Shown here in pieces: positions 55,813 to 64,000 of a stretch of 64,000 bases of DNA. The stretch spans positions 1 to 64,000 of the forward strand of contig NZ_CALMFB010000013.1 in the NCBI RefSeq assembly GCF_937863155.1, given 5' to 3'. A program made the translations under genes and the position numbers. Within the stretch, counting starts at the first letter, position 1. Each line of letters starts with the position of its first letter. The notes under the pieces are model-generated. The model ran no database searches. It saw only the letters and a program-made list of their open reading frames with translations, and had not been told where the DNA came from. Source of the DNA: an uncultured Brevundimonas sp. GTDB lineage: Bacteria > Pseudomonadota > Alphaproteobacteria > Caulobacterales > Caulobacteraceae.

Positions 55813-56694
55813 TCATGCTTCGCCGCCTTCGGAGGGCCGGACGGCGACCTCTTCGGGCGTTCTCAGGTCCACCCGGGCGAAGCCCAGGTCCAGAAGCCGC
55901 TCGCGCTGATCCAGGGCGTCCAGGCGGATCAGCGCCTCTTCCTGGCCCACGGCCGGCAACTGAATCAGCGATCCGTCCTTGAGACGCAGGTCCCAGCGGC
56001 GCTCGTCCACCCGCACCAGGGCGTCGACGCGACCCATCAGGCGCGGACGCTGGGCCAGCAGCGGCAGGATGTCGGCCGCCGCCTGATCGGCGCCCAGGCC
56101 CACGACCAGCGGCAGTTGCGGATAGCGCGCGGCCTGGGCGCCGGCGATCACCTGGCCCTGGCCGTCGATGACATGGACGCGGCCCGCGTTCTGCCACACC
56201 GCCAGCCGGTCGTGTTCGGTGATCTCGACGATCAGGGTGTCGGGCAACAGGCGCACCACCCGCGCCTCCTTGACCCAGCCGACCGACTGCGCCCGCTGCT
56301 GAAGTTCATCCAGGTCCAGCCCCGCGATCGGCATGCCGGTCTGTAGTTGCAGCGCCCGCTCGATCACCGGCTTGGCCTCGGCCGAGGCCCCGGTCACATG
56401 CACCCGGCGCAGCTTCAGCCCCAGGCCGGTCGTCACCCCATCCACACCGTTGGAGAAGGCCGCGCCGATCCGTTCGGCCCGCGCCCCGGTGGCCAGAACG
56501 GCCGTCAGCACCAGACAACCGGCCGCCATGCTGATCATCACCGCGCGCGGCGACAGATCCATCCGTCCCAGGGCCGAAACCTTGGCCGGGGTGGCCGGGG
56601 CGTTGCGCGGACCCTTGCCGCGCGCAGATCCGCCCGCGCCGCGACGCGGCGTCTGGGCATTCTGACGTCTGCCGCCACGGACTACCGCGGGCAT
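55813..56694 (-). CDS. ftsQ: Cell division protein FtsQ
   Basis: A 293-residue bitopic division protein: basic cytoplasmic N terminus (~50 residues), one transmembrane helix ([23 protein letters not shown]), POTRA domain ([20 protein letters not shown]) and the beta domain with [32 protein letters not shown]. The ATG at 56694 has GGAGGA upstream and overlaps ddl by 13 bp; the ATG at 56715 is less likely. Confidence 0.93.
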   Translation of the reverse strand: MPAVVRGGRRQNAQTPRRGAGGSARGKGPRNAPATPAKVSALGRMDLSPRAVMISMAAGCLVLTAVLATGARAERIGAAFSNGVDGVTTGLGLKLRRVHVTGASAEAKPVIERALQLQTGMPIAGLDLDELQQRAQSVGWVKEARVVRLLPDTLIVEITEHDRLAVWQNAGRVHVIDGQGQVIAGAQAARYPQLPLVVGLGADQAAADILPLLAQRPRLMGRVDALVRVDERRWDLRLKDGSLIQLPAVGQEEALIRLDALDQRERLLDLGFARVDLRTPEEVAVRPSEGGEA

Positions 56695-57617
56695 GAGGCG
56701 TCCTCCACCATCCATCGGACCAGGGCCGGATAATCCATCCCGACGAAGGCGGCCTGCTCGGGAACGAGCGAGGTGGGCGTCATGCCGGGCTGGGTGTTGA
56801 CCTCCAGCAAGACGAGATCGTCCTTAACATCGTCATAACGAAAGTCGGACCGCGAAACCCCTCGACAACCCATGGCGACATGGGCCGCTTCAGCCAGGCG
56901 CAGCGCCCGCTCGAACACCGCCGGCGGCAGAACGGCCGGCAACACATGACGCGAGCCGCCCGGTGCATATTTGGCCTCATAGTCATAGAAGCCCTTGGTC
57001 GGGGTGATGTCGGTGATGGTCAAGGCGCGCGGCCCCGACTTTTCCCCAAGAACCGTGACGCACAGCTCGTGCCCGGCGATGAAGGGTTCGACCATCACCT
57101 GTTCGCCATGGGTCCAGTCGGCGGCGCCGACGGCGGCCACCGGCCCCTCGCCTTCGCGCACCAGATAGACCCCGACCGACGATCCCTCGGCGTTCGGCTT
57201 GATGACATAGGGCGGGGCGATCACATGGCCGGCCGCGACCGCATGACGATCGAACAGGCCGCCGCCCGGCACCGGCACGCCCGCCGCCTTCAGCACCGCC
57301 TTGGACTTGTCCTTGTCCATCGCCAGAGCCGAGGCCAGGACGCCGGAATGAGTATAGGGCAGGCCCAGCGTCTCCAGAACGCCCTGAACACAGCCGTCCT
57401 CGCCCCAGACGCCATGCAGGGCGTTGAACGCCACATCGGGTTTCAGTTCGCTCAAGACCTGGGCCAGGTCGCGCCCGGCGTCGACGCGGGTGACGTGATA
57501 GCCGACGGTCTCCAGCGCCGTCGCGCATTCGCGCCCGGACGACAGCGACACCTCGCGCTCCGACGACAGCCCGCCCATCAGGACGGCGACATGAATCTCT
57601 GACGGTCGGCGGGCCAT
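56682..57617 (-). CDS. ddl: D-alanine--D-alanine ligase
   Basis: A 311-residue ATP-grasp ligase that joins two D-alanines for peptidoglycan: [20 protein letters not shown] at the N terminus, [17 protein letters not shown] (ATP-binding), and [19 protein letters not shown] at the metal site. It overlaps ftsQ by 13 bp. Upstream the murB stop is 86 bp away. Confidence 0.97.
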   Translation of the reverse strand: MARRPSEIHVAVLMGGLSSEREVSLSSGRECATALETVGYHVTRVDAGRDLAQVLSELKPDVAFNALHGVWGEDGCVQGVLETLGLPYTHSGVLASALAMDKDKSKAVLKAAGVPVPGGGLFDRHAVAAGHVIAPPYVIKPNAEGSSVGVYLVREGEGPVAAVGAADWTHGEQVMVEPFIAGHELCVTVLGEKSGPRALTITDITPTKGFYDYEAKYAPGGSRHVLPAVLPPAVFERALRLAEAAHVAMGCRGVSRSDFRYDDVKDDLVLLEVNTQPGMTPTSLVPEQAAFVGMDYPALVRWMVEDASCPR

Positions 57618-57703
57618 GGGACGCTCAAGGACGGACGCGAACCGCCTTGATCGCCGAAGGTTGGTTTACGCGGGGTTTACCAACGGGCTGGGGCGCGACG
57701 AAT

Positions 57704-58615
57704 TCAGCCCGACCGTCCGATCCGCTTGATCTCCCAGTCCAGTTGGACGCCAGTCTTCTTCAGGACATCGGCGCGCACCGCCTCGCCCAGGGCCTCGATG
57801 TCGGCGGCGGTCGCCTCGCCGGGGTTGATCATGAAGTTGGAATGAAGGTCGCTGAACATGGCCCCGCCGCCGGTGACGGCATGCAGTTTTCCGCGCCAGC
57901 CCGCCTCGTCCACCAGCTTCCACGAGGAATGACCGGGCGGGTTCTTGAAGGTCGAGCCGCCGGTCTTTTCTCGGATCGGCTGGGTCTGTTCGCGACGGGC
58001 GGTGATTTCGTCGATCCGGGTCTGGACCGCCTCGGGCGCGTCGGGGACGCCGCGATAGACGGCCTCGACCCAGATGATGTCGACCGGCGCCTGGGAATGG
58101 CGATAGGTGTAGCCGAAGTCGGCCAGGACGTAGTCGATCCGCTCTCCCGCCCGGTTCAGGCCCCAGGCCGAGACCAGCACGTCCTTGGTCTCCGACCCAT
58201 AACAGCCCGCGTTCATGGTCAGGGCGCCCCCGACCGCGCCGGGAATGCCGGCATAGAACTCCAGCCCCGCCAGACCGGCCTTGGCGCTGGCGCGGGCCAC
58301 CATGCTGTCCAGCGCCCCGGCCCCGGCGGTGATGGTGTCGCCATCAGCGGTCACCTGACCCCAGGCGCGGCCGGCCAGGCGGATCACCACCCCCTCGATC
58401 CCGCCGTCGCGCACGATGACGTTGGAGCCGACGCCCAGCACCGTCACCGGAACCGCCGGGTCCAGCGCCTTCAGAAAGTCCGCCAGATCGTCGGCGTCGG
58501 CCGGAATGAACAGCATATCCGCCGCCCCGCCGACCCGGAACCAGGTGTAGGGCGCCAAAGGCTCGTCCCGCAGCAGCTTGCCGCGCACGGGGGGCAGCGC
58601 GTCGCGCCAGCTCAT
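57704..58615 (-). CDS. murB: UDP-N-acetylenolpyruvoylglucosamine reductase
   Basis: A 303-residue FAD enzyme: [54 protein letters not shown] and [10 protein letters not shown] with the C-terminal GLVDEAG-like region. It reduces UDP-GlcNAc-enolpyruvate to UDP-MurNAc. The ATG at 58615 overlaps the murC stop (ATGA); the in-frame extension to 58654 is not used. Confidence 0.97.
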   Translation of the reverse strand: MSWRDALPPVRGKLLRDEPLAPYTWFRVGGAADMLFIPADADDLADFLKALDPAVPVTVLGVGSNVIVRDGGIEGVVIRLAGRAWGQVTADGDTITAGAGALDSMVARASAKAGLAGLEFYAGIPGAVGGALTMNAGCYGSETKDVLVSAWGLNRAGERIDYVLADFGYTYRHSQAPVDIIWVEAVYRGVPDAPEAVQTRIDEITARREQTQPIREKTGGSTFKNPPGHSSWKLVDEAGWRGKLHAVTGGGAMFSDLHSNFMINPGEATAADIEALGEAVRADVLKKTGVQLDWEIKRIGRSG

Positions 58616-60039
58616 GCCAGCGCCTCCAGCTGATCTGGCAGGGCATAGGCCCACTGGGTGATGTCTCCGGCGCCCAGCAGCACCACGACATCGCCCGCCC
58701 GCGTCTCCGCGCCGATCACCCCGGCCAAGGCCGCCGGGCCGTCCAGGGCCTGGACCTGGCGGTGGCCGAAGCGGCGCACCCCTTCGACCAGGGCGTGTTT
58801 GTCGACCCCCTCGATCGGCGCCTCCCCGGCCGGATAGACATCGGCCACGATGACGGAGTCCGCTTCCGAGAAACAGGTCGAGAAGTCATCCATCAGGTCG
58901 CGCAGGCGGGTGAAGCGATGCGGCTGGACCACCGCGACCACGCGGCCGCCCACATCCTCGCCCTGAACCACCTCGCGCGCGGCCTTCAGCACGGCGGCGA
59001 TCTCGACCGGGTGGTGGCCATAGTCGTCGATGACCCGGACCCCGTTCACGACGCCGGTGGTGGTGAAACGCCGCTTGACGCCGCCGAACCCGGCCAGGCC
59101 CGCGCGGATGGCGGCGTCATCGACCTCCAGTTCGCGCGACACGGCGATGGCCGCCAGGGCGTTCAGCAGATTGTGCGTGCCGGTCATCGGCAGGCGCAGA
59201 CCCTCGATCCGATACGTCTCACCGTTCTGGATCACCACGTCGAACCGGGCGCCGTCGGCCCCCATGGTGACGTTCTCGGCCCGGACCATGGCCTGGGGGT
59301 TCAGCCCATAGGTGACCAGCCGCCGGTTATCGATGCGCGCCACCAGCTTCTGCACCTCCGGGTGGTCCAGGCAGACCACGCCGAAGCCGTAGAAGGGAAT
59401 GTCCTCAATGAAGTCGCAGAACGCCTTACGCACCGCGTCGAAGTCGCCGTAGTGGTCCAGGTGTTCGGGGTCGATGTTGGTGATGATGGCGACCGTGCAT
59501 TTCAGGCGCAGGAAGCTGCCGTCGCTCTCGTCCGCCTCGACCACGATCCAGTCGCCGTCACCGACCTTGGCGTTCGTGCCATAGGCGTTGATGATGCCGC
59601 CGTTGACCACGGTCGGGTCCAGGCCCGCGGCGTCCAACAGGCTGGCGACCATCGAGGTGGTGGTGGTCTTGCCGTGGGTGCCGCCCACCCCGATCGAGAA
59701 TTGCAGCCGCATCAGCTCGGCCAGCATCTCGGCCCGGCGAACCAGGGGAATGCGGCGGCGGCGCGCCTCGACCAGTTCGGCGTTGTCGGCCTTGACCGCC
59801 GTCGAATAGACGACCGCCGACACCCCTTCGCCGATGTGTTCGGCGTCATGGCCGATGAAGATGCGCGCGCCCAGCCGTTCCAGGCGTTCGGTATTGGCGC
59901 TGGCCTTGGCGTCCGACCCCTGAACCCGATAGCCGATCTTCAGCATGATCTCGGCGATGCCGCTCATGCCGATGCCGCCGATGCCCACGAAGTGGACGGG
60001 GCCGAGGTCGAAGGGGACGGGGCGAAGGCGCTGGATCAT
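58612..60039 (-). CDS. murC: UDP-N-acetylmuramate--L-alanine ligase
   Basis: A 475-residue Mur ligase: [27 protein letters not shown] for the UDP-binding domain, [13 protein letters not shown] as P-loop (~118-130), and central/C-terminal domains with [10 protein letters not shown]. It adds L-alanine to UDP-MurNAc. First gene in the murC-murB-ddl-ftsQ-ftsA order here. Its neighbour upstream is a divergent secreted-protein gene, not murG, so the usual division cluster is broken at this point. Confidence 0.97.
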   Translation of the reverse strand: MIQRLRPVPFDLGPVHFVGIGGIGMSGIAEIMLKIGYRVQGSDAKASANTERLERLGARIFIGHDAEHIGEGVSAVVYSTAVKADNAELVEARRRRIPLVRRAEMLAELMRLQFSIGVGGTHGKTTTTSMVASLLDAAGLDPTVVNGGIINAYGTNAKVGDGDWIVVEADESDGSFLRLKCTVAIITNIDPEHLDHYGDFDAVRKAFCDFIEDIPFYGFGVVCLDHPEVQKLVARIDNRRLVTYGLNPQAMVRAENVTMGADGARFDVVIQNGETYRIEGLRLPMTGTHNLLNALAAIAVSRELEVDDAAIRAGLAGFGGVKRRFTTTGVVNGVRVIDDYGHHPVEIAAVLKAAREVVQGEDVGGRVVAVVQPHRFTRLRDLMDDFSTCFSEADSVIVADVYPAGEAPIEGVDKHALVEGVRRFGHRQVQALDGPAALAGVIGAETRAGDVVVLLGAGDITQWAYALPDQLEALA

Positions 60040-60165
60040 GGGGGCGTCTTAGCGAGGGACTTTGCAGATTGCACGAGGACGCGGAGACCCTCTCATCAGA
60101 TTCCGTCATCGCCGTCGTCTTTCCACCGCTGTAACCTCAGTGCCTGAACCTGAAAGGATCAGCGC

Positions 60166-60696
60166 ATGCGTCTGAACAGACTCGTCTCCGCAGCGGCCTG
60201 CCTGACGGCCCTGTTGATCGGCCAACCCGGTCTCGCCCAGACGCCGCAGCCTGCGCAGAGTCCACGCCCTGCGCCAACGCCACTTGCCTTGCCGCTCGAA
60301 GGCCTGAGGGAAGTCGCCTGGGGCGATGATGCGGGCCACTTCATCGACCGCATGGCCTCGGTCGACGGATCGATCGTGGTCTGGGTCTGGATGTTCAAGC
60401 GGGACGAGATGACGGTCGCAGGCCACGTCCACAATACGACGGCCTTGCATAATGTGTTCAACTGCGGCGCCCGGACACGTGCGGTCATACGCTCCGAGCT
60501 CTACAACGACGGCCGCTTCCTGGTCGGCGCCGGCGGCTCCCGGGTTCTGCAGTATCCCACAAATCCTGATAGCGTGGACGGACGCATCTGGGCGGCGGTT
60601 TGCAAAGGTGAATTCCCCGTCGGCGCCCGCACCTTCACGACGCTGGACGCGGCCCGGGCCGCCGTGGATTCGCACTTCGCCGCTACCGGTCGATGA
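60166..60696 (+). CDS. Small exported protein, possible surface-adhesin E-like domain
   Basis: A 176-residue exported protein (signal peptide ending near GLAQ). The mature part has the pattern seen in adhesin E-type domains: MASVDGSIVVWVWMFKRDE, a central NCGARTRAVIRSELYNDGRFLV with a cysteine, and RIWAAVCKG near the end. The two cysteines could form a disulphide. The family assignment is tentative. It has AAGGA nine bases upstream of the ATG and is divergent from murC. It leads into ccrM. Confidence 0.65.
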   Translation: MRLNRLVSAAACLTALLIGQPGLAQTPQPAQSPRPAPTPLALPLEGLREVAWGDDAGHFIDRMASVDGSIVVWVWMFKRDEMTVAGHVHNTTALHNVFNCGARTRAVIRSELYNDGRFLVGAGGSRVLQYPTNPDSVDGRIWAAVCKGEFPVGARTFTTLDAARAAVDSHFAATGR

Positions 60697-60740
60697 GGGG
60701 AGCCGCCTTCTTGGTTACCCGGCCTTAACGCTGAAGATTC
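60667..60740 (+). promoter_or_regulatory. ccrM upstream region with GANTC and TTAAC sites
   Basis: Two GATTC sequences (60667-60671 and 60736-60740) match GANTC, the target of the encoded methyltransferase. TTAC-N6-TTAAC (60715-60729) resembles a CtrA box with spacing short by one. In Caulobacter, ccrM is activated by CtrA and its promoter contains GANTC sites that make it respond to methylation. Confidence 0.55.
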
Positions 60741-60771
60741 ACAGTCGGCGCTCAACCATCGGGGCGCCTAA

Positions 60772-61851
<1,080 letters not shown>

Positions 61852-61861
61852 CCTTACGCCC

Positions 61862-62374
61862 ATGGCGGCCGATTGGACCCTTCGTGACGAACAGCGGCGC
61901 GATGCGGCGGCGATTGGCGATCTGGTCCGGGCCGCCTTCGACGGCGCGCCGCACAGTGACGGGACCGAAGCCGCCACACTGGACGGCCTGAGGCGCGCGG
62001 GCGCCCTGAGGCTGTCGCTGGTCGCAGAACAGGATGGCGCCCTCGTGGGCCAGGTCGTCTTTTCCCCGGTGACGGTGGACGGCGCCGACATGGGCTGGCT
62101 GGGTCTGGGGCCTATCGCGGTTCGGCCGGATCGGCAGGGTCAGGGGATCGGCGACGCCCTGGTGCGTCAGGGACTGGCGCGCATCGCGGTGGCCGGAGCG
62201 GCCGGCTGCGTCGTGCTGGGCGATCCCGGATACTATCGGCGCTTTGGCTTCCGGGCCGAGCCGGGACTGATGCTGCCGGGACCGCCGCCGGAGTATTTCC
62301 AGGCCCTGATCCTGAACGGACCGGCGGCCACCGGCGTCGTGGCCTATCACCCGGCCTTTTCCGCCCCGGCCTGA
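61862..62374 (+). CDS. GNAT-family N-acetyltransferase (YhbS-like)
   Basis: A 170-residue GNAT enzyme: VFSPVTVDGADMGWLGLGPIAVRPDRQGQGIGDALVRQGL (acetyl-CoA motif) and YYRRFGFRAEPGLMLPGPPPEYFQAL. The acceptor is unknown. The ATG at 61862 is preferred because homology begins there; there is no clear ribosome-binding site. Its end overlaps the convergent mutY by 28 bp. Confidence 0.88.
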   Translation: MAADWTLRDEQRRDAAAIGDLVRAAFDGAPHSDGTEAATLDGLRRAGALRLSLVAEQDGALVGQVVFSPVTVDGADMGWLGLGPIAVRPDRQGQGIGDALVRQGLARIAVAGAAGCVVLGDPGYYRRFGFRAEPGLMLPGPPPEYFQALILNGPAATGVVAYHPAFSAPA

Positions 62375-63384
62375 GCCAGCGCCCGCTCCAGCGCCTTTTT
62401 GAACACTGTCGGCAGGATGTCTCGCGCCTCCTGGACCGGCCGCCAGTCGAAATCGCCCCGTCCGCGCGCCGTCATAACGGTCAGGGTCAGGCTGAAATGG
62501 GTGAAGACGTGCTCGACCGCCCCCGCCTCCGTCCAGTCGGCGGCCATGGGCGGCGTGGGATCGGGCGTATCGGACCAGTCCGAGGTCGGCAGGCCCATCA
62601 TCCCGCCCAGCAGACCGCTGTCCGGCCGCCGCACCAGCGCCACACGCCCTGCGCCATCGGACAGCACCCAGGCGAAGCCAGACCGGCGTGGCCTTTGGGC
62701 CTTTTTCGCTTTCAGCGGATAACGGGCCGGATCACCGGTCTTCAGCCCTTCGCAGCCGAAGGCGACCGGACAGGCGTCGCAGACCGGCGATTTCGGCCGA
62801 CAGACGGTCGCGCCCAGGTCCATCAGCGCCTGCGCCCAGTCGCCGGGCCTCGCCTCGGTCACGAACCCGGCCGCCAGACGTTTCAGCTCGGGCCGGGCCT
62901 TCGGCAGCGGCGTCTGCACCGCGAACAACCGCGCCATGACCCGCTCGACATTGCCGTCCACAACATTGGCAGGCCTGTCGAAGGCGATGGCGGCCACGGC
63001 GGCGGCGGTATAGGCGCCGACCCCCGGCAGGGCCAGCAGACCCGCCTCCGTATCGGGAAAGACGCCGCCGTGATCGGCCGTCACGGCGCGGGCGGCCTTC
63101 AGCATGTTGCGGGCGCGGGCGTAGTAGCCCAGCCCCGCCCAGGCGGCCATGACCTCGCCGTCATCCGCCCCCGCCAGGTCGGCGACCGTGGGCCAGCGGC
63201 CGGTGAAGGCGTGGAAATAGGGCGTGGCGTGCGGAACGGTCGTCTGTTGCAGCATCACCTCGGACAGCCAGACGCGATAGGGGTCGGTCCGGGTTCGCGC
63301 CCCCGGCGGCGCTCGCCAAGGCAGGGTGCGCGCGCGGGCGTCATACCAGGTCAGCAGGGCGGCGCGAATAGCGGGGATGTCCAT
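62347..63384 (-). CDS. mutY: Adenine DNA glycosylase MutY
   Basis: A 345-residue MutY that removes adenine opposite 8-oxoguanine. Catalytic E42 (SEVMLQQTT), helix-hairpin-helix LPGVGAYTAAAVAAIAF, catalytic D143 (VVDGN) and the iron-sulphur cluster C195-x6-C202-x2-C205-x5-C211 are intact. A C-terminal NUDIX-like domain (RVALVRRPDSGLLGGMMGLP) recognises the oxidised base. Divergent from the dciA-like gene. Confidence 0.97.
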   Translation of the reverse strand: MDIPAIRAALLTWYDARARTLPWRAPPGARTRTDPYRVWLSEVMLQQTTVPHATPYFHAFTGRWPTVADLAGADDGEVMAAWAGLGYYARARNMLKAARAVTADHGGVFPDTEAGLLALPGVGAYTAAAVAAIAFDRPANVVDGNVERVMARLFAVQTPLPKARPELKRLAAGFVTEARPGDWAQALMDLGATVCRPKSPVCDACPVAFGCEGLKTGDPARYPLKAKKAQRPRRSGFAWVLSDGAGRVALVRRPDSGLLGGMMGLPTSDWSDTPDPTPPMAADWTEAGAVEHVFTHFSLTLTVMTARGRGDFDWRPVQEARDILPTVFKKALERALAQAGAEKAG

Positions 63385-63425
63385 GCCCCCTCCCCCTAGC
63401 GCGCCATGGGGTCTAGAAGAAGCGC

Positions 63426-63968
63426 ATGCGCCGCCCCCTGCCCACAGACGCCGAGGTCCGCGAGATCCTGTCGCGTCGCCGCACGCGCCCGGCCCCGCGA
63501 CCGGCGCCCAAGGCCGGGCGGCATCTGCAGAAGCTGGTGAAGGGTCTGGACGAGACGTTCGGACGCGGGGCAGGCGCGCTGGAGCCGCGCTGGCGCGAGA
63601 TCGTCGGCGACCAACTGGCCCGCGTCACCCGGCCGCAGAAGCTGACCAAGGGCCGGGGCGGGGCCGGCGGCGTGCTGGAGCTGCGCGTGGCTGGGCCGGC
63701 GGCCCTGCTGGTCCAGCACCAGTCGGCGGAAATCCTGAGCCGGGTGAACCTGTTTCTGGGCGCGGGGTCGGTCGACAAGCTGCGCATCGCCCAGGGACCG
63801 GTGAAGCCGCTGACGGAGACGGCCGCCAAGCCCCGCCGGCCCGGCAAGCCCCCGCCCCTGCCCGCCCAGACCGAGGCGGAGCTGGCCCGCGCCGTCGAAC
63901 CGGCGCCGGAGGGTCTGAAGGCGGCGCTGAAAAAGCTGGGCCGGGCGGTGCTGGGACGCGCCGAATAG
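63426..63968 (+). CDS. DciA-like DUF721 protein
   Basis: A 180-residue protein with a DUF721/DciA core: EPRWREIVGDQLARVTRPQKL, LELRVAGPAALLVQHQSAEILSRVN. DciA recruits or loads the replicative helicase DnaB in bacteria without DnaC. The C-terminal Pro/Arg-rich extension is alphaproteobacterial in style. The name is inferred from the domain. Confidence 0.85.
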   Translation: MRRPLPTDAEVREILSRRRTRPAPRPAPKAGRHLQKLVKGLDETFGRGAGALEPRWREIVGDQLARVTRPQKLTKGRGGAGGVLELRVAGPAALLVQHQSAEILSRVNLFLGAGSVDKLRIAQGPVKPLTETAAKPRRPGKPPPLPAQTEAELARAVEPAPEGLKAALKKLGRAVLGRAE

Positions 63969-64000
63969 ATGATCGACCACAACTACCTGGCCCTGAGGTT
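63969..64000 (+). CDS. Start of a downstream gene (partial)
   Basis: An ATG at 63969 directly after the dciA-like stop opens a frame (MIDHNYLALR) that runs off the right edge. Only ten codons are visible, so the start and product cannot be confirmed. The tight spacing suggests an operon with the dciA-like gene. Confidence 0.3.
   Translation, partial: MIDHNYLALR

Overview
The window is one contiguous stretch of a high-GC alphaproteobacterial chromosome. It very probably comes from the Caulobacteraceae and most resembles Brevundimonas. The evidence is a Caulobacter-type fliF-fliG-fliH(flbE)-fliN-flbD-flhA cluster, holdfast-anchor genes hfaA-hfaB-hfaD, a CcrM-type GANTC methyltransferase, a mur-ddl-ftsQ-ftsA-ftsZ-lpxC division cluster, and TTAA-based CtrA-like boxes in front of cell-cycle genes. 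No prophage, CRISPR array, transposase or plasmid function is visible. This is mostly core chromosome with a few lineage-specific insertions.

Layout. 1-1560: 5' half of a 16S rRNA on the minus strand, preceded by a long leader with tandem promoters. 1561-11703: a CBS-domain protein, a rhomboid protease, the hfaABD anchor operon, a large M16 metallopeptidase, an odd Pro/Cys-rich secreted protein, a PAS-like protein, a gamma-carbonic anhydrase and phoH behind a leader terminator. 11823-17452: minus-strand housekeeping genes (CPA2 antiporter, dxs, ispA, csaA, xseB, cyclophilin). 17476-25095: histidine phosphatase, acetyltransferase, VWA protein, small stress-type proteins, and a three-gene two-component set (CHASE3 kinase, single-domain regulator, receiver-HWE kinase). 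25103-33357: flagellar cluster with a class A beta-lactamase between flbD and flhA. 33475-44902: mixed metabolism and repair, including an OmpR-type regulator/kinase pair. 45098-47820: lgt-midA-pgeF operon. 48016-60039: lpxC, ftsZ, a TonB-dependent receptor, ftsA, ftsQ, ddl, murB, murC. 60166-64000: small secreted protein, ccrM, acetyltransferase, mutY, dciA-like gene and the start of another gene.

Working together: dxs and ispA supply isoprenoid precursors. The mur/ddl/fts genes build and divide the wall, lpxC starts lipid A synthesis and lgt lipidates exported proteins. The flagellar, holdfast, ftsZ and ccrM loci are all part of the CtrA cell-cycle programme in Caulobacter, and TTAA-type sites lie upstream of each here. 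Several families of palindromic intergenic repeats occur between operons. One of them appears to supply the ribosome-binding site of both flhA and a sensor kinase.

Limits: identities are from reading motifs and gene order; no database search was run. Start sites marked as uncertain were chosen by ribosome-binding sites, overlaps and signal peptides.
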